From contig OZ252290.1 of assembly GCA_965250105.1 (NCBI GenBank), positions 1,922,001 to 1,986,000 of the forward strand: a stretch of DNA of 64,000 nt. The letters run 5' to 3'. The DNA comes from JBCBSK01 sp965250105. Lineage in GTDB: Bacteria; Pseudomonadota; Alphaproteobacteria; Rhizobiales; Tepidamorphaceae. Below are positions 34,114 to 44,789 of this stretch, piece after piece. Every line of letters begins with the position of its first letter. Within the stretch, counting starts at the first letter, position 1. The notes below the pieces were generated by a model. It was not told where the DNA came from, searched no databases, and saw only the letters and a list, made by a program, of their open reading frames with translations. The translations under genes were made by a program, and so were the position numbers.

Positions 34114-34955
34114 CGGCGCGTGCCTTCGTGATCGGCGATCCGATCGCCCATTCCCGCTCGCCGCTGATTCATCGCCATTGGCTCAGGCGCTATGGTCTTG
34201 CCGGCAGCTATGATCCGGTCCATGTTCGGCCCGACGCGCTGCCCGGCTTTGTCGCCGAGATACGCGGCGGCGCCTTTATCGGCGGCAATGTGACGATCCC
34301 CCACAAGGAGGCGATCGCGCGGCTCGTCGACGATCTCGATCCCGCGGCCCGCGCCATCGGCGCCGTCAACACCGTTTGGACAGATCGGGGTCGGCTGATC
34401 GGCGGCAATACCGATGCGCTTGGCTTTCTCGCCAATCTCGACGCCGCCCGGCCGGGCTGGGACGAGGATGTCGGCCGCGCCGTCATCCTCGGCGCCGGCG
34501 GCGCGGCGCGGGCGGTGCTGCACGGGCTCGTCGCGCGCCGGATCGGCGACATATGCATCGCCAACCGGACGCCAGCGCGTGCCGAAGCGCTCTGCGCCGA
34601 CATGGCCACGGACGGCTTGCACTGTTCGGCCATCGCCATGGATGATCTGCCGGACGCGCTCGCCGGCACCGGTCTGGTGGTCAATGCCACCTCGCGCGGC
34701 ATGACGGGGCATGACGGCCTGGATCTCGATCTCGATGCCTTGCCCGACGCGGCGATCGTCAACGATCTCGTCTATGTGCCGTTCGCGACAGATCTCTTGA
34801 CGGCTGCCCGCGCGCGCGGTCTCGTCGCCGTCGATGGGCTTGGCATGCTCCTGCATCAGGCGGTGCCCGGTTTCGAGCGCTGGTTCGGTGTCCGGCCCGA
34901 GGTGACCGATGCGCTCAGATCCGACATCCTGCGCGATCTCGGAGAAGCCCGATGA
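34110..34955 (+). CDS. aroE: Shikimate dehydrogenase
   Basis: NADPH-dependent reduction of 3-dehydroshikimate in aromatic amino acid synthesis. The 281-residue protein has FVIGDPIAHSRSPLIH with substrate-binding Ser, GGNVTIPHKEAI with the catalytic Lys, NTDALGF, the NADP loop ILGAGGAARAVLHGL and the NRTP specificity motif. Start at ATG 34110 overlapping the maf stop; the stop overlaps the coaE start. Confidence 0.95.
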   Translation: MTARAFVIGDPIAHSRSPLIHRHWLRRYGLAGSYDPVHVRPDALPGFVAEIRGGAFIGGNVTIPHKEAIARLVDDLDPAARAIGAVNTVWTDRGRLIGGNTDALGFLANLDAARPGWDEDVGRAVILGAGGAARAVLHGLVARRIGDICIANRTPARAEALCADMATDGLHCSAIAMDDLPDALAGTGLVVNATSRGMTGHDGLDLDLDALPDAAIVNDLVYVPFATDLLTAARARGLVAVDGLGMLLHQAVPGFERWFGVRPEVTDALRSDILRDLGEAR

Positions 34956-35539
34956 TGGTGATCGGCGTGACCGGCTCGATCGGCATGGGAAAATCGGCGA
35001 CGGCGCGTCTATTCGCCGATCTCGGCTGTCCGACCTATGATGCCGATGCGGCGGTGCATCAACTCTATCGCGGTGCCGCGATCGCGCCGATCGAACAGGC
35101 CTTTCCCGGAACCACGACGCCCGATGGTGTCGACCGGGCGCGATTGAGTGCCGCCGTCCTCGGCGACCGCGACAAGATCGCCCGGCTCGAGGAAATCGTG
35201 CATCCACTCGTCCGCGTCGCCGAGAACCGGTTCCGCGAAGACGCGCATGCCGCAGCCGCCCGCTTCGCGGTGCTCGAAATCCCGCTCCTGTTCGAGACTG
35301 GCGCCGAAGCGCGCTGCGATGCGGTGGTGGTCTGTTCGGCGCCGGCCGATGTCCAGCGGGCGCGTGTCCTGGCGCGGCCCGAAATCACCGAGGAAAAGCT
35401 CGACGCGATCCTCGCGCGTCAGATGCCTGATGCCGAAAAGCGTCGGCGCGCCCACTTTGTTGTGGATACGAGCCTCGGCTTCGATTCCGCCCGGCGCCAG
35501 GTCGGCGCTATCGTTCGGGCGATGCAGTTCATGGCGTAG
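34952..35539 (+). CDS. coaE: Dephospho-CoA kinase
   Basis: Last step of CoA synthesis, phosphorylating the ribose 3'-OH. The 195-residue protein has the P-loop GVTGSIGMGKSATARLF at residue 5, the CoA-binding DADAAVHQLY, VLEIPLLFETGAE and ARPEITEEKLDAILARQM, all typical of CoaE. ATGA overlap with aroE. Together with coaA at 48 kb the window carries two CoA-pathway kinases. Confidence 0.95.
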   Translation: MMVIGVTGSIGMGKSATARLFADLGCPTYDADAAVHQLYRGAAIAPIEQAFPGTTTPDGVDRARLSAAVLGDRDKIARLEEIVHPLVRVAENRFREDAHAAAARFAVLEIPLLFETGAEARCDAVVVCSAPADVQRARVLARPEITEEKLDAILARQMPDAEKRRRAHFVVDTSLGFDSARRQVGAIVRAMQFMA

Positions 35540-35622
35540 TTCCCGGGCGCGTTGGGCGCCATGATGTCGACATCGCCGATCCCATCCGGGATCGCCCGCG
35601 CCGAACCAGCGATCGGACCGTG

Positions 35623-36342
35623 ATGCGCGAAATCGTTCTCGATACGGAAACGACCGGCCTGGAGGCGACCGGCGGCGACCGGATCATCGAGATCGGCTGT
35701 GTCGAGCTTCTGAACCGCATCCCGTCGGGCGCCGAATATCACGTCTACATCAATCCCGAGCGCGACGTGTCCGAAGGCGCGGTCGCCGTTCATGGGCTGA
35801 CCACCAGTTTCCTCGCCGACAAGCCGCGCTTCACCGAGGTCGCCGGCGGCTTTCTCGATTTCATCGGCGAGGCGCGGCTGGTGATCCACAACGCGCCTTT
35901 CGATATCGGCTTCATCAACATGGAGTTCGAGCGGGTCGGCGCGGCACCCCTGCAGCAGGGCCGCGTGGTCGATACGCTGGTGCTGGCCCGGCGGCGCTTT
36001 CCCGGCGCCGGCAACCGGCTCGACGATCTTTGCCTGCGCTTCGGGATCGACAATTCGAACCGCGACAAGCACGGCGCGCTGCTCGATGCGCAATTGCTCG
36101 CCGAGGTCTATCTCGAACTGATGGGCGGGCGGCAGGCAGCCCTCGCGCTCGATGCGACGTCCGGCAGCTATGTGCCGCGCAAGACGGCCAAGACGCGCCC
36201 CGAGCCCTTGCCGTCACGGTTGAGCGCCGACACGATCGCGCGTCACGCTGCCTTCGTCAAAAGCATCGGCGCGGAGGGGCCGTGGCGCGACTATGTCGAG
36301 GATCGCGGCCCCTATGAAGCCGCGCCGGACAACGCCGACTGA
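35623..36342 (+). CDS. dnaQ: DNA polymerase III epsilon subunit
   Basis: Proofreading 3'-5' exonuclease of the replicase. The 239-residue protein has Exo I VLDTETTGLEATGGD, Exo II HNAPFDIGFINMEF and Exo III HGALLDAQLLAEVYLEL with all acidic residues, then a C-terminal alpha-binding tail with KTRPEPLPSRLS. The ATG at 35623 is preceded by an in-frame GTG. It is separated from coaE by 83 bases and convergent with secB. Confidence 0.94.
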   Translation: MREIVLDTETTGLEATGGDRIIEIGCVELLNRIPSGAEYHVYINPERDVSEGAVAVHGLTTSFLADKPRFTEVAGGFLDFIGEARLVIHNAPFDIGFINMEFERVGAAPLQQGRVVDTLVLARRRFPGAGNRLDDLCLRFGIDNSNRDKHGALLDAQLLAEVYLELMGGRQAALALDATSGSYVPRKTAKTRPEPLPSRLSADTIARHAAFVKSIGAEGPWRDYVEDRGPYEAAPDNAD

Positions 36343-36366
36343 CGACGGCGCCGGCGCGGAACCGCC

Positions 36367-36942
36367 TTACGTGGTGGCGGTCGCCTGGGCCTGTTGCTGT
36401 TGGGCGGCCTGTTCGAGGCGCTTGCGATAAAGCCCCGCGAAATCGATCGGCTGTAGCATGATCGGCGGAAGCCCGGCGGCACCGACCGTTTCGGCGACGA
36501 TCTGGCGTGCGAACGGGAACAGCATGCGCGGGCATTCGATATGCACGAAGGGGTGCAATTGCTGGGTCGGCACGTTCTCGATCTTGAACAGGCCGGCATA
36601 GACCAGTTCGAGATTGAAGACCGGCTTCTTGTCCTTGCCGCCGCGCGCTTCGATCTTCAGCTCGACGTCGTAATCGGTTTCGGAGACAGGCTTAACCTGA
36701 ACCGCGATCTGAAGGCTCATCGGCGGCATCTGGCCCTTGAGGTCGAACAGCGATTGCGGCGCGCCGGGCAGTTCGAAGGAGAGATCCTTGATGTATTGGC
36801 CGGTCACCGACACCGCCGGCGGTTTCGCCGCTTCGCCCGCCGCTCCGGCGGCCCCCGCTGCGCCTCCCGCCGCGGCGCCGGCCGGTGCCGTGCCGCCGCC
36901 ATTCTGCGCGGCCTGTTCGCCATCCTTGGTTTCGTCCGCCAT
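36367..36942 (-). CDS. secB: Protein-export chaperone SecB
   Basis: Tetrameric chaperone that delivers unfolded preproteins to SecA. The core is typical: YIKDLSFELPGAP near residue 48, YAGLFKIENV and the ending HIECPRMLFPFARQIVAETV and PPIMLQPIDFAGLY. Unlike the usual 155-165 residues it has 191, owing to a low-complexity Gly/Ala-rich N-terminal tail (about 40 residues) and a Gln-rich end. Start at ATG 36942 with AGGAG eight bases upstream. Confidence 0.95.
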   Translation of the reverse strand: MADETKDGEQAAQNGGGTAPAGAAAGGAAGAAGAAGEAAKPPAVSVTGQYIKDLSFELPGAPQSLFDLKGQMPPMSLQIAVQVKPVSETDYDVELKIEARGGKDKKPVFNLELVYAGLFKIENVPTQQLHPFVHIECPRMLFPFARQIVAETVGAAGLPPIMLQPIDFAGLYRKRLEQAAQQQQAQATATT

Positions 36943-37206
36943 GCGTTTTGCTCCTGTTGGGCGGTGTGTCCGATGACCGCCATGTTCGGGATCGGCCGAC
37001 CTGTCCGCGAGCGGGTGCCACGGTTCGGCCGAATAGAAAAACAGGATCGTTTCCAAGAGCTTGACGGTCGACAGCGGATGATCCGCGCGCGCCGTGGCCA
37101 CCAGGTCTCGATCGCGAGCGCTTGGCTAACACGTGACCTTGGAACCGGCAAGCTGGGACGCCGCGCCTGACTGTCCAGCAGGCCGGGCGTATCTAGTCGC
37201 CAAGAT

Positions 37207-37752
37207 CTATCGCTCGTCCCGCCAGGGGCTGTCGTCGCGCGGTGGTCCCGCATCGGGGTCGACCTCGACGGCCTCGCCCTCGATGACCGGGCCCGTGCCG
37301 TGATATCCGCCGCCTGGCCGTGGGCCACCCGGTCCCGGTTGCTGGGGCGGCGGTCCGCCGCCGACACGCATATGATAGGAGCGCACCACGACGCGCTCGC
37401 GCATCGAGGCGATCACGCGGCGCGCGACCCACAGCCTGATCGGCGGGATGAACAGCAGAAAACCAATTGTGTCGGTGAAGAAGCCGGGCGTCAGCAGCAT
37501 GACGCCGGCGATCGCGATGAACAGCGCCGACAGCACGCTGTCGGCGGGCATGTGTCCCGCCCTCAGCTCCCGGTCGATCTCCGCGGCGAGGCCGAGCCCC
37601 TGATGACGCAGAAGAACGGCGCCCGCGATGCCGGTCGCCAGCACGATCAGAAGCGTCGGCCACAGGCCGATCAGCCCGCCGACTTCGATGAAAAGCGCGA
37701 TCTCGATCAGCGGAATGCCGATGAGCAGGATCGCCAGCACGAGAAGCGGCAT
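37207..37752 (-). CDS. fxsA: FxsA-family membrane protein
   Basis: Inner-membrane protein of unclear role; the E. coli homologue affects exclusion of phage T7 by F plasmids. The 181-residue protein has the family start LIGIPLIEIALFIEVGGLIG, a total of about three transmembrane segments, the GVMLLTPGFFTDTIGFLLFIPP signature and a Pro/Gly-rich cytosolic tail. It diverges from the Tim44-like gene; this secB-fxsA / Tim44 layout is conserved in Rhizobiales. Confidence 0.88.
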   Translation of the reverse strand: MPLLVLAILLIGIPLIEIALFIEVGGLIGLWPTLLIVLATGIAGAVLLRHQGLGLAAEIDRELRAGHMPADSVLSALFIAIAGVMLLTPGFFTDTIGFLLFIPPIRLWVARRVIASMRERVVVRSYHMRVGGGPPPQQPGPGGPRPGGGYHGTGPVIEGEAVEVDPDAGPPRDDSPWRDER

Positions 37753-37935
37753 GGCCTAGGAGGCTCCCTTGCGGCTGCCTGAGGGGGATGACGAGGCCTT
37801 GGGGCCTGGGAAAACCGGCATTAACGCCAACCTTCTCATACTGGCCCCTTGGATCGACACCGGCAACGGCTTAAGTATAGTGCGGCAGGCATGCAATCGG
37901 TCGGCGCGACCCACACCTTCTCCTGGCGAAAGCAC

Positions 37936-38658
37936 ATGAACCCCTTATTCGATCCGATAACGATCATCTTCCTCGTCGTCGCCATTGTCGTGTTTCTGCG
38001 GTTGCGCAGCGTGCTCGGCCGGCGGACCGGGAACGAGCCGCGCCCGGGCAGCGGATTTCCCTCGCCCGCCGAACGCAGCAGCGAAACCAATGATAACGTG
38101 GTGTCGCTGCCGCCCCGGAACAATGGGGCACATGATCTCGCCGGCGACGACATGATCGACCCCGCCTATGACGACGGCGCCCCGGAGCCGGCCTTTCCCG
38201 ACGGGGCGGTCGGCGATTCGCTGCGCGATATCTACCGCGCCGATCGGTCGTTCGATCCGGACGGCTTCATCGACGGTGCCCAGATCGCCTATGAGATGAT
38301 CGTGTCGGCTTTTGCCCACGGTGACCGGCGTACGCTGAAGCCGCTTCTCGCCCGCGACGTCTATGACGGGTTCATCGCGGCGATCGATGCGCGCGAAAGC
38401 GCCGACCAGACGATGATGTCCAATCTCGTCTCGATCGACGAAGCCGATATCGTCGAGGCCGAACTGCGCGCCAAGACCGCCTTCGTCACCGTCAGGTTCC
38501 AGTCGAAGATCGTCTCGGCGGTGCATGACGCCGAAGGCAATGTCGTGTCGGGCGATCCCAATAAGCTGTCCGATGTCACCGATGTCTGGACCTTCTCGCG
38601 CGACACGAGCTCGCGCGATCCGAACTGGAAGCTCGTCGCCACCGAGGACACCGAGTGA
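37936..38658 (+). CDS. Tim44-like domain protein (TimA/B type)
   Basis: A 240-residue protein with one N-terminal membrane helix (NPLFDPITIIFLVVAIVVFLR) and a C-terminal Tim44-like domain (about 110-240) including FDPDGFIDGAQIAYEMIVSAFAHGD and LARDVYDGFIAAIDAR. Bacterial Tim44-like proteins are relatives of the mitochondrial import motor's anchor; their role at the inner membrane is not settled. I start at ATG 37936, just before the helix; the frame extends upstream but without coding signal. Confidence 0.87.
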   Translation: MNPLFDPITIIFLVVAIVVFLRLRSVLGRRTGNEPRPGSGFPSPAERSSETNDNVVSLPPRNNGAHDLAGDDMIDPAYDDGAPEPAFPDGAVGDSLRDIYRADRSFDPDGFIDGAQIAYEMIVSAFAHGDRRTLKPLLARDVYDGFIAAIDARESADQTMMSNLVSIDEADIVEAELRAKTAFVTVRFQSKIVSAVHDAEGNVVSGDPNKLSDVTDVWTFSRDTSSRDPNWKLVATEDTE

Positions 38659-38661
38659 TCG

Positions 38662-39894
38662 GTGGCGCGCTGCGGCCGGCCAACCCAGCATGACGCGGGA
38701 CTCATTGGGCCGTTCGCCGCGCCTGTCCGGCCTGCGCTTGTCCGGCGTTTTGTCCCCGGTCTTTTCTGCCTCGCCATAGCTGTCGCGGTTACGGTCGACG
38801 CCATGGCGCATCACCAGGAGTGGCAACAGGCCCTGCGGGCCGCCAGCGCCGATGCCCAAGCGGTCGACTGGACGGCGCTGCCAGGCTGGCGCGACGCCGA
38901 TCATGACACTGCTTTGGCGGCGTTTCGCCGCTCCTGCGACGGGCAGCGTCGGGCGGATATGGAGGGCATGGACGAGATCTGTGCTGTTGCATCGGAAACT
39001 GGCGATCCGGCCGATGCACGTGGCTTCTTTGAAACCCATTTCACGCCTTATGCCGTCGATCCCGGCACCGCCGGCAGCTTGCTGACCGGCTATTTCGAAC
39101 CGGAACTGTCCGCGTCCCGTAACCGTTCCGGGGATTATCAGGTACCGCTCCATGCTGTGCCCGACGATCTCCTCGAGATCGGCCCGGAAGATCGGCTCGA
39201 CGGGTTCCCGGAAGACGTGACGGGAGCGCGGCGCGGGCCGGACGGGCTGGTGCCCTATTGGACGCGCGGCGAGATCATGGATGGCGCGCTCGGCGGGGCT
39301 CGGCCGATCGCCTTCCTGGCCGATCCGGTCGACGCCTTCTTCGTGCATATCCAGGGCTCGACCCGGCTCGTTTTCGACGACGGCAATGGCAGCGCCCGCA
39401 TCGGTTATGCCGGGCGCAACGGTCATCCCTATCGTTCGGTCGGCCGGCTGATGCGCGATCGTGGGCTCGGCCCCGATCCGCTGACCGCCGAAGCCATGAA
39501 GGACTGGCTGAAGCGTCATCCCGAAACCGCTGACGATCTCCTGCGGCATAATCCGTCCTACATCTTCTTTCGCGAGATCGCGGATCTCAACCCCGATCTC
39601 GGGCCGGTCGGCGCGGCGGGCGTGCAACTGACCGCTGGCGTCAGCCTGGCCGTCGATCCGCGCTTTCATGCCTATGGCCTGCCGGTCTTCGTCGACGCCG
39701 ATCTGCCGAGCGGCCGGGCTGGTGACGATCTCGTGCCGTTCCGGCGCTTGATGGTAGCGCAGGATACCGGTTCGGCGATCCGGGGCCCGGTTCGCGGCGA
39801 TATCTTCTGGGGCACCGGCGCCGAGGCAGGTGAAATCGCCGGCCGGTTCCAGCATCCCGGCCGGTTCTTCGTTCTCCTGCCCAAATCGCGATAG
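38662..39894 (+). CDS. mltA: Membrane-bound lytic murein transglycosylase A
   Basis: Cleaves peptidoglycan glycan strands with formation of anhydromuramic ends. The 410-residue protein has a signal-like hydrophobic segment at residues 30-47, the MltA domain (GYFEPELSAS, PYWTRGEI, FFVHIQGSTRLVF) and the C-terminal 3D domain with the catalytic Asp region RLMVAQDTGSAIRGPVRGDIFWG. I see no lipobox, unlike E. coli MltA. GTG start at 38662, 3 bases after the preceding gene. Confidence 0.9.
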   Translation: MARCGRPTQHDAGLIGPFAAPVRPALVRRFVPGLFCLAIAVAVTVDAMAHHQEWQQALRAASADAQAVDWTALPGWRDADHDTALAAFRRSCDGQRRADMEGMDEICAVASETGDPADARGFFETHFTPYAVDPGTAGSLLTGYFEPELSASRNRSGDYQVPLHAVPDDLLEIGPEDRLDGFPEDVTGARRGPDGLVPYWTRGEIMDGALGGARPIAFLADPVDAFFVHIQGSTRLVFDDGNGSARIGYAGRNGHPYRSVGRLMRDRGLGPDPLTAEAMKDWLKRHPETADDLLRHNPSYIFFREIADLNPDLGPVGAAGVQLTAGVSLAVDPRFHAYGLPVFVDADLPSGRAGDDLVPFRRLMVAQDTGSAIRGPVRGDIFWGTGAEAGEIAGRFQHPGRFFVLLPKSR

Positions 39895-39901
39895 CCAGAC
39901 C

Positions 39902-40483
39902 ATGCGTCAGCGCCGGAAAAAGCTCCTGACCGACGATGATCTGGCGCTTTGGAAGGCGGTGACGGACAGCGTCACCCCGCTTGGTCCCGACAAGACGCCC
40001 ACCGCCGATCCCGAGCCGCATCCGCCGCCCGCCGATGATACAAAATCGCCGCCACCGAAGCCTGACGCCAAGCCGAAGCGGCGCTCGGCGACAATGGCAA
40101 AGCCTGTTCCCCGCCCCAAACCCGCGCGCGCCCAGAACCAGTTCGACCCCGCGCTCAACCGCCGCCTGACGCGCGGATCCGGCAGCCCGGACGCGACGCT
40201 CGATCTACACGGCATGCGCCAGGCCGAGGCGCATCGGGCGTTGCTGCGCTTTCTCGCGGCTTCACAGGCGCAAGGCCATCGCCTGGTCGCAGTCATTACC
40301 GGCAAGGGGGACGCGGAGCTATCTGGCTCTTGGGACGAGCAGGGGCGCGGCGTCCTGCGGCGCGCGGTGCCGCGCTGGCTCGATCTGCCGGATTGTCGCG
40401 GCTTCGTCGTCGGCCATCGCGTGTCGCCGCGCATGCCCGGCGGCGAAGGCGTCATCTATGTCCAGATCCGCAGGCGGCGCTGA
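39902..40483 (+). CDS. Smr domain protein
   Basis: A 193-residue protein with a charged, Pro-rich N-terminal half (residues 1-90) and a C-terminal Smr (small MutS-related) domain: LDLHGMRQAEAHRALLRFL with the LDLHG motif and VAVITGKG with the GKG-type loop. Stand-alone Smr proteins are nucleases or ribosome-rescue factors in some bacteria; the role here is not known. It follows mltA by 7 bases, a standing pair in Rhizobiales, and is convergent with hslU. Confidence 0.88.
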   Translation: MRQRRKKLLTDDDLALWKAVTDSVTPLGPDKTPTADPEPHPPPADDTKSPPPKPDAKPKRRSATMAKPVPRPKPARAQNQFDPALNRRLTRGSGSPDATLDLHGMRQAEAHRALLRFLAASQAQGHRLVAVITGKGDAELSGSWDEQGRGVLRRAVPRWLDLPDCRGFVVGHRVSPRMPGGEGVIYVQIRRRR

Positions 40484-40501
40484 CGGCCGTGGCTGATCGC
40501 G

Positions 40502-41808
<1,307 letters not shown>

Positions 41809-41812
<4 letters not shown>

Positions 41813-42393
41813 GCATTCTCCAGAACTGACAGGTCGAAGCGCATCAACAACGTGTCGCCGTCGCGGCCCGTGACGGTCTCGATCGCTCGGAAGCCGGCCT
41901 TCTCATAGGCCCGGACCGCGCGTCGATTGGCGGGGTCGGGATCGATGATGATCGCGCGATGGCCCTCGCGCACGCGGTCGGCGACGAAGGCCCGCAACAC
42001 GGCCGATCCGATGCCGCGCGACAGGTTATCTTCCGACGCGATCGACAGATCGATGCCGATGGTCTCGGGCGGAAGCGTCGCCAGCCAGGGGTGATCGGCG
42101 ACCCAGGCAGCGGTTTGATAATCGCCGATGGACCAATATTGGATATAGCCGGCCGGCATGCCCGCGACATGGAAAATGAACGGCCGGGTCGTGTCGCGGC
42201 CATCGATCATCTCGCGGATACGGGCCAGTTCGGTGGCCGGATCGCCCCACCACTCGCGCCAGTGCGGACGCGCCATCCACTCGGCCAGCATCGGGACATG
42301 CCTGTCTCCGGCCGGCTCGAAGCCGATGTGGCCGTCGACAATAGGATCGCTTGTCATATCGTCATCGGACGCGATCTGGGCTTCCGAATTCAT
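41809..42393 (-). CDS. GNAT acetyltransferase, aminoglycoside 6'-N-acetyltransferase-like
   Basis: A 194-residue GNAT enzyme. It has the MLAEWMARPHWREWWG opening and IDLSIASEDNLSRGIGSAVLRAFV (acetyl-CoA loop RGIGSA), then IIIDPDPANRRAVRAYEKAGF, which places it in the AAC(6')/siderophore-type branch. Whether it modifies antibiotics or a cell protein cannot be told; in an hslV-hslU operon a housekeeping role is more likely. The ATG at 42393 overlaps the DUF2157 stop. Confidence 0.8.
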
Positions 42394-43457
42394 GTCTTCG
42401 CCACCGGCGGCAGATGGGCGGCGAGGACGGGCGGCACGATCAGGGTCACGACGGCGCGGCGTGCCTGTTTCCAGCCGATTCCGAGCAGCAGGACGCCGAT
42501 GCCGAGCAACAGCACCGTGAGCGACTGGACGATGCCGATATTGAGTTCCGTCGTCTCGATCAGCCGGGCGATCGCGAAACCGAGATATAGAAGGCCCGCC
42601 ACCAGAAGCGCCCGGCGGTCGATGACGAGCGCGAGGAGAGCGAGGATCGCGATACTGCCGACGATGGCGAGCGCGTTCGCCAGACCGATGTCGAAAGGCG
42701 CGCCGCCCGAAACGATCTGGATCAGCGAATGGACGATCAGCGGCGCGGCCACCAGATGCAGCCAGAACGCATTGTCGGCCTTGAGCGTCTCGCGGTCGGG
42801 ATCGGCGCCATCGAAGGCCATCGCGACCGACAGCGTCGCCAGGCCGGCGATGAAGACGCAAAGCGCCAGAAGGTTCTCCGCATGCGACGGGCCGATGAAG
42901 CCTTCCGCGACGATCACGGCGAGCGTCGTCGCGCTCACCGCGATCATGCCGGCGGCGAAGGGCAGGCGGAAGCGCAGATAGAACGCCAGGCTGGCCACGG
43001 TGGCCGCCGCGACGAAGCCGATCACCTCGAAGCCGATGTCGGCGAGGCCGCCGCGACCCGTTCCGATGATCGCCGGCAGGATCTGGCCGGCCGACAGGAC
43101 GAAGCCGATCGCAAGCGCGATCGAGGGCAGAACCAGGCGCCGGCGCGCGGTGAAGGCCTCGGCGAGAAGCCAGGCCGTGACCGCCGCGATCGCCGGGGCG
43201 ACCGGCCCGGGCAGCAGGACCTGTCCCGACATCACGATGCCGACGAGCAGTAGTAAGATGCCGATCGTCAGGAAGATGTCGTGGAAGCCTCGGGCGAAGC
43301 GCACCGCTTCCGCGTCCCGCTCATCGGCGGCACTGGATGCCGGCGCCATGTCGTCCGACCCGCGCCGCGCCGCCAGATAGGCTTTCAACCGCGCGGCCTG
43401 GTCGGCATCGAGGATGCCGTCCGCCACCGCGCCGTCGATATCGCCATCAGTCGGCAT
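42390..43457 (-). CDS. DUF2157 multi-pass membrane protein
   Basis: A 355-residue protein. Residues 1-55 are cytosolic and resemble a short helix-turn-helix-like segment (VADGILDADQAARLKAYL), followed by about ten hydrophobic helices (for example LTIGILLLLVGIVM) with GDP-containing loops. Family function is unknown. It lies in the hslV operon, overlapping hslV by 11 bases and the acetyltransferase by 4, so it is co-translated with the HslUV protease. Confidence 0.8.
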   Translation of the reverse strand: MPTDGDIDGAVADGILDADQAARLKAYLAARRGSDDMAPASSAADERDAEAVRFARGFHDIFLTIGILLLLVGIVMSGQVLLPGPVAPAIAAVTAWLLAEAFTARRRLVLPSIALAIGFVLSAGQILPAIIGTGRGGLADIGFEVIGFVAAATVASLAFYLRFRLPFAAGMIAVSATTLAVIVAEGFIGPSHAENLLALCVFIAGLATLSVAMAFDGADPDRETLKADNAFWLHLVAAPLIVHSLIQIVSGGAPFDIGLANALAIVGSIAILALLALVIDRRALLVAGLLYLGFAIARLIETTELNIGIVQSLTVLLLGIGVLLLGIGWKQARRAVVTLIVPPVLAAHLPPVAKT

Positions 43458-44004
43458 CGAGGCTTTCCACCGTCAGGTCCGAATTGGTGTAGACGCAGAT
43501 GTCGGCGGCGATCCCCATGGCGCGCCGGGCGATGTCCTCGGCGCTCATCTCGGTGTCGTAAAGCGCGCGGGCCGCCGCCAGCGCGTAATTGCCGCCCGAT
43601 CCGATCGCCATCACGCCGTCCTCGGGCTCCAGGACATCGCCATTGCCGGTCAGCGTCAGGGTCACGCCCTTGTCGGCGACGAGCATCATGGCCTGAAGGT
43701 TTCTCAGCGCCCGGTCGGTGCGCCATTCCTTGGCGAGTTCCACCGCCGCGCGGAGGAGTTGTTCGGGATATTGTTCGAGCTTCTTCTCCAGCCGGTCGAA
43801 CAAGGCGAAGGCGTCGGCGGTGGCGCCGGCGAAGCCCGAAATGACCCGGCCGCCGGCCAGCGGACGCACCTTCCGCGCCTTGTGCTTGATCACCGTGTCG
43901 CCGAGGCTGACCTGACCGTCGCCGGCGATCACCACCTTGCCGCCCTTGCGGACGGTCAGGATCGTGGTGCCGTGCCAGAGCGGCATGGAGGATGTATCGG
44001 ACAT
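43447..44004 (-). CDS. hslV: ATP-dependent protease subunit HslV
   Basis: Proteasome-like threonine protease, 185 residues. The catalytic Thr is in WHGTTILTVRKGGKV, followed by VIAGDGQVSLGDTV and GRVISGFAGATADAFALFDRLE. I start at ATG 44004, giving a short propeptide (MSDTSSMPLWHG) before the Thr; the longer open frame upstream overlaps hisB and is a shadow. First gene of an hslV-DUF2157-GNAT-hslU operon, divergent from hisB. Confidence 0.96.
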   Translation of the reverse strand: MSDTSSMPLWHGTTILTVRKGGKVVIAGDGQVSLGDTVIKHKARKVRPLAGGRVISGFAGATADAFALFDRLEKKLEQYPEQLLRAAVELAKEWRTDRALRNLQAMMLVADKGVTLTLTGNGDVLEPEDGVMAIGSGGNYALAAARALYDTEMSAEDIARRAMGIAADICVYTNSDLTVESLDAD

Positions 44005-44148
44005 GAAACCCTCGATTTCGCGCGGTTCGCGTCGCCCTGATGTAAGCCGGCGAGCCCGGCTTGCAAAGCTTTCCCGAAACCAACACGACAAGATGCGGTT
44101 TCGCGCATGGCTTTGCACGAGCGACGACGCTTGGTAAGAGAGCCTCGG

Positions 44149-44787
44149 ATGGGCAAGGCGATGACGATGACAGCGACACAGACCGGCCAGCCGGCGCGGC
44201 AGGCGCGCGTTCAGCGCACGACGCGGGAAACCGAGATTTCCGTGGCCGTCGATCTCGACGGCGGCGGGACCGCCGATGTCGAGACGGGGATCGGCTTCTT
44301 CGATCACATGCTCGACCAGATCGCCCGTCACGGCCTGATCGATCTCGAGATCCGCGCCAAGGGCGATCTTCATATCGACATGCATCACACGGTCGAGGAC
44401 ACTGGCATCGTACTCGGCCAGGCGCTCGGCCAGGCGCTCGGCGAGCGGCGCGGTATCACGCGCTATGCCTCGATCGAGCTGCCGATGGACGAAACCCTGA
44501 CTCGCTGCGCGCTCGATCTATCCGGACGGCCCTTCCTGGTCTTCCGGGTTGACTTCGACCGCCCCAAGATCGGCGATTTCGATACCGAACTCGTGCGCGA
44601 ATTCTTCCAGGCCGTATCGCAGCATGCCGGCGCGACGCTGCATCTCGAAACGCTCTATGGGGCGAACAACCACCATATCGCCGAATCCTGCTTCAAGGCG
44701 TTCGCGCGCGCCTTTAGCCAGGCGGTGGCGCTCGATCCGAGGGTCGCCGACCGGATTCCGTCGACCAAGGGCGTGATCGAGGTCTGA
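44149..44787 (+). CDS. hisB: Imidazoleglycerol-phosphate dehydratase
   Basis: Sixth step of histidine synthesis. The 212-residue protein is the monofunctional form, with the metal-binding motifs DHMLDQIARHG, HIDMHHTVEDTGI and HLETLYGANNHHIAE and two LGQALGQALG-like helices. The start is uncertain: ATGs at 44149 (after GAGAG), 44161 and 44167 are in frame and the first conserved residue comes at about 26. It opens the hisB-DUF2628-hisH-hisA-hisF-hisE run. Confidence 0.95.
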   Translation: MGKAMTMTATQTGQPARQARVQRTTRETEISVAVDLDGGGTADVETGIGFFDHMLDQIARHGLIDLEIRAKGDLHIDMHHTVEDTGIVLGQALGQALGERRGITRYASIELPMDETLTRCALDLSGRPFLVFRVDFDRPKIGDFDTELVREFFQAVSQHAGATLHLETLYGANNHHIAESCFKAFARAFSQAVALDPRVADRIPSTKGVIEV

Positions 44788-44789
44788 GG

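Noticed and set aside
36943..37101. An N-terminal extension of SecB to 244 residues
   Set aside because: SecB-like sequence begins after the ATG at 36942, which has AGGAG eight bases upstream.
37945..39903. 652-codon minus-strand frame opposite the Tim44-like gene and mltA
   Set aside because: Shadow of two well-supported genes with a His/Arg/Asp-rich composition.
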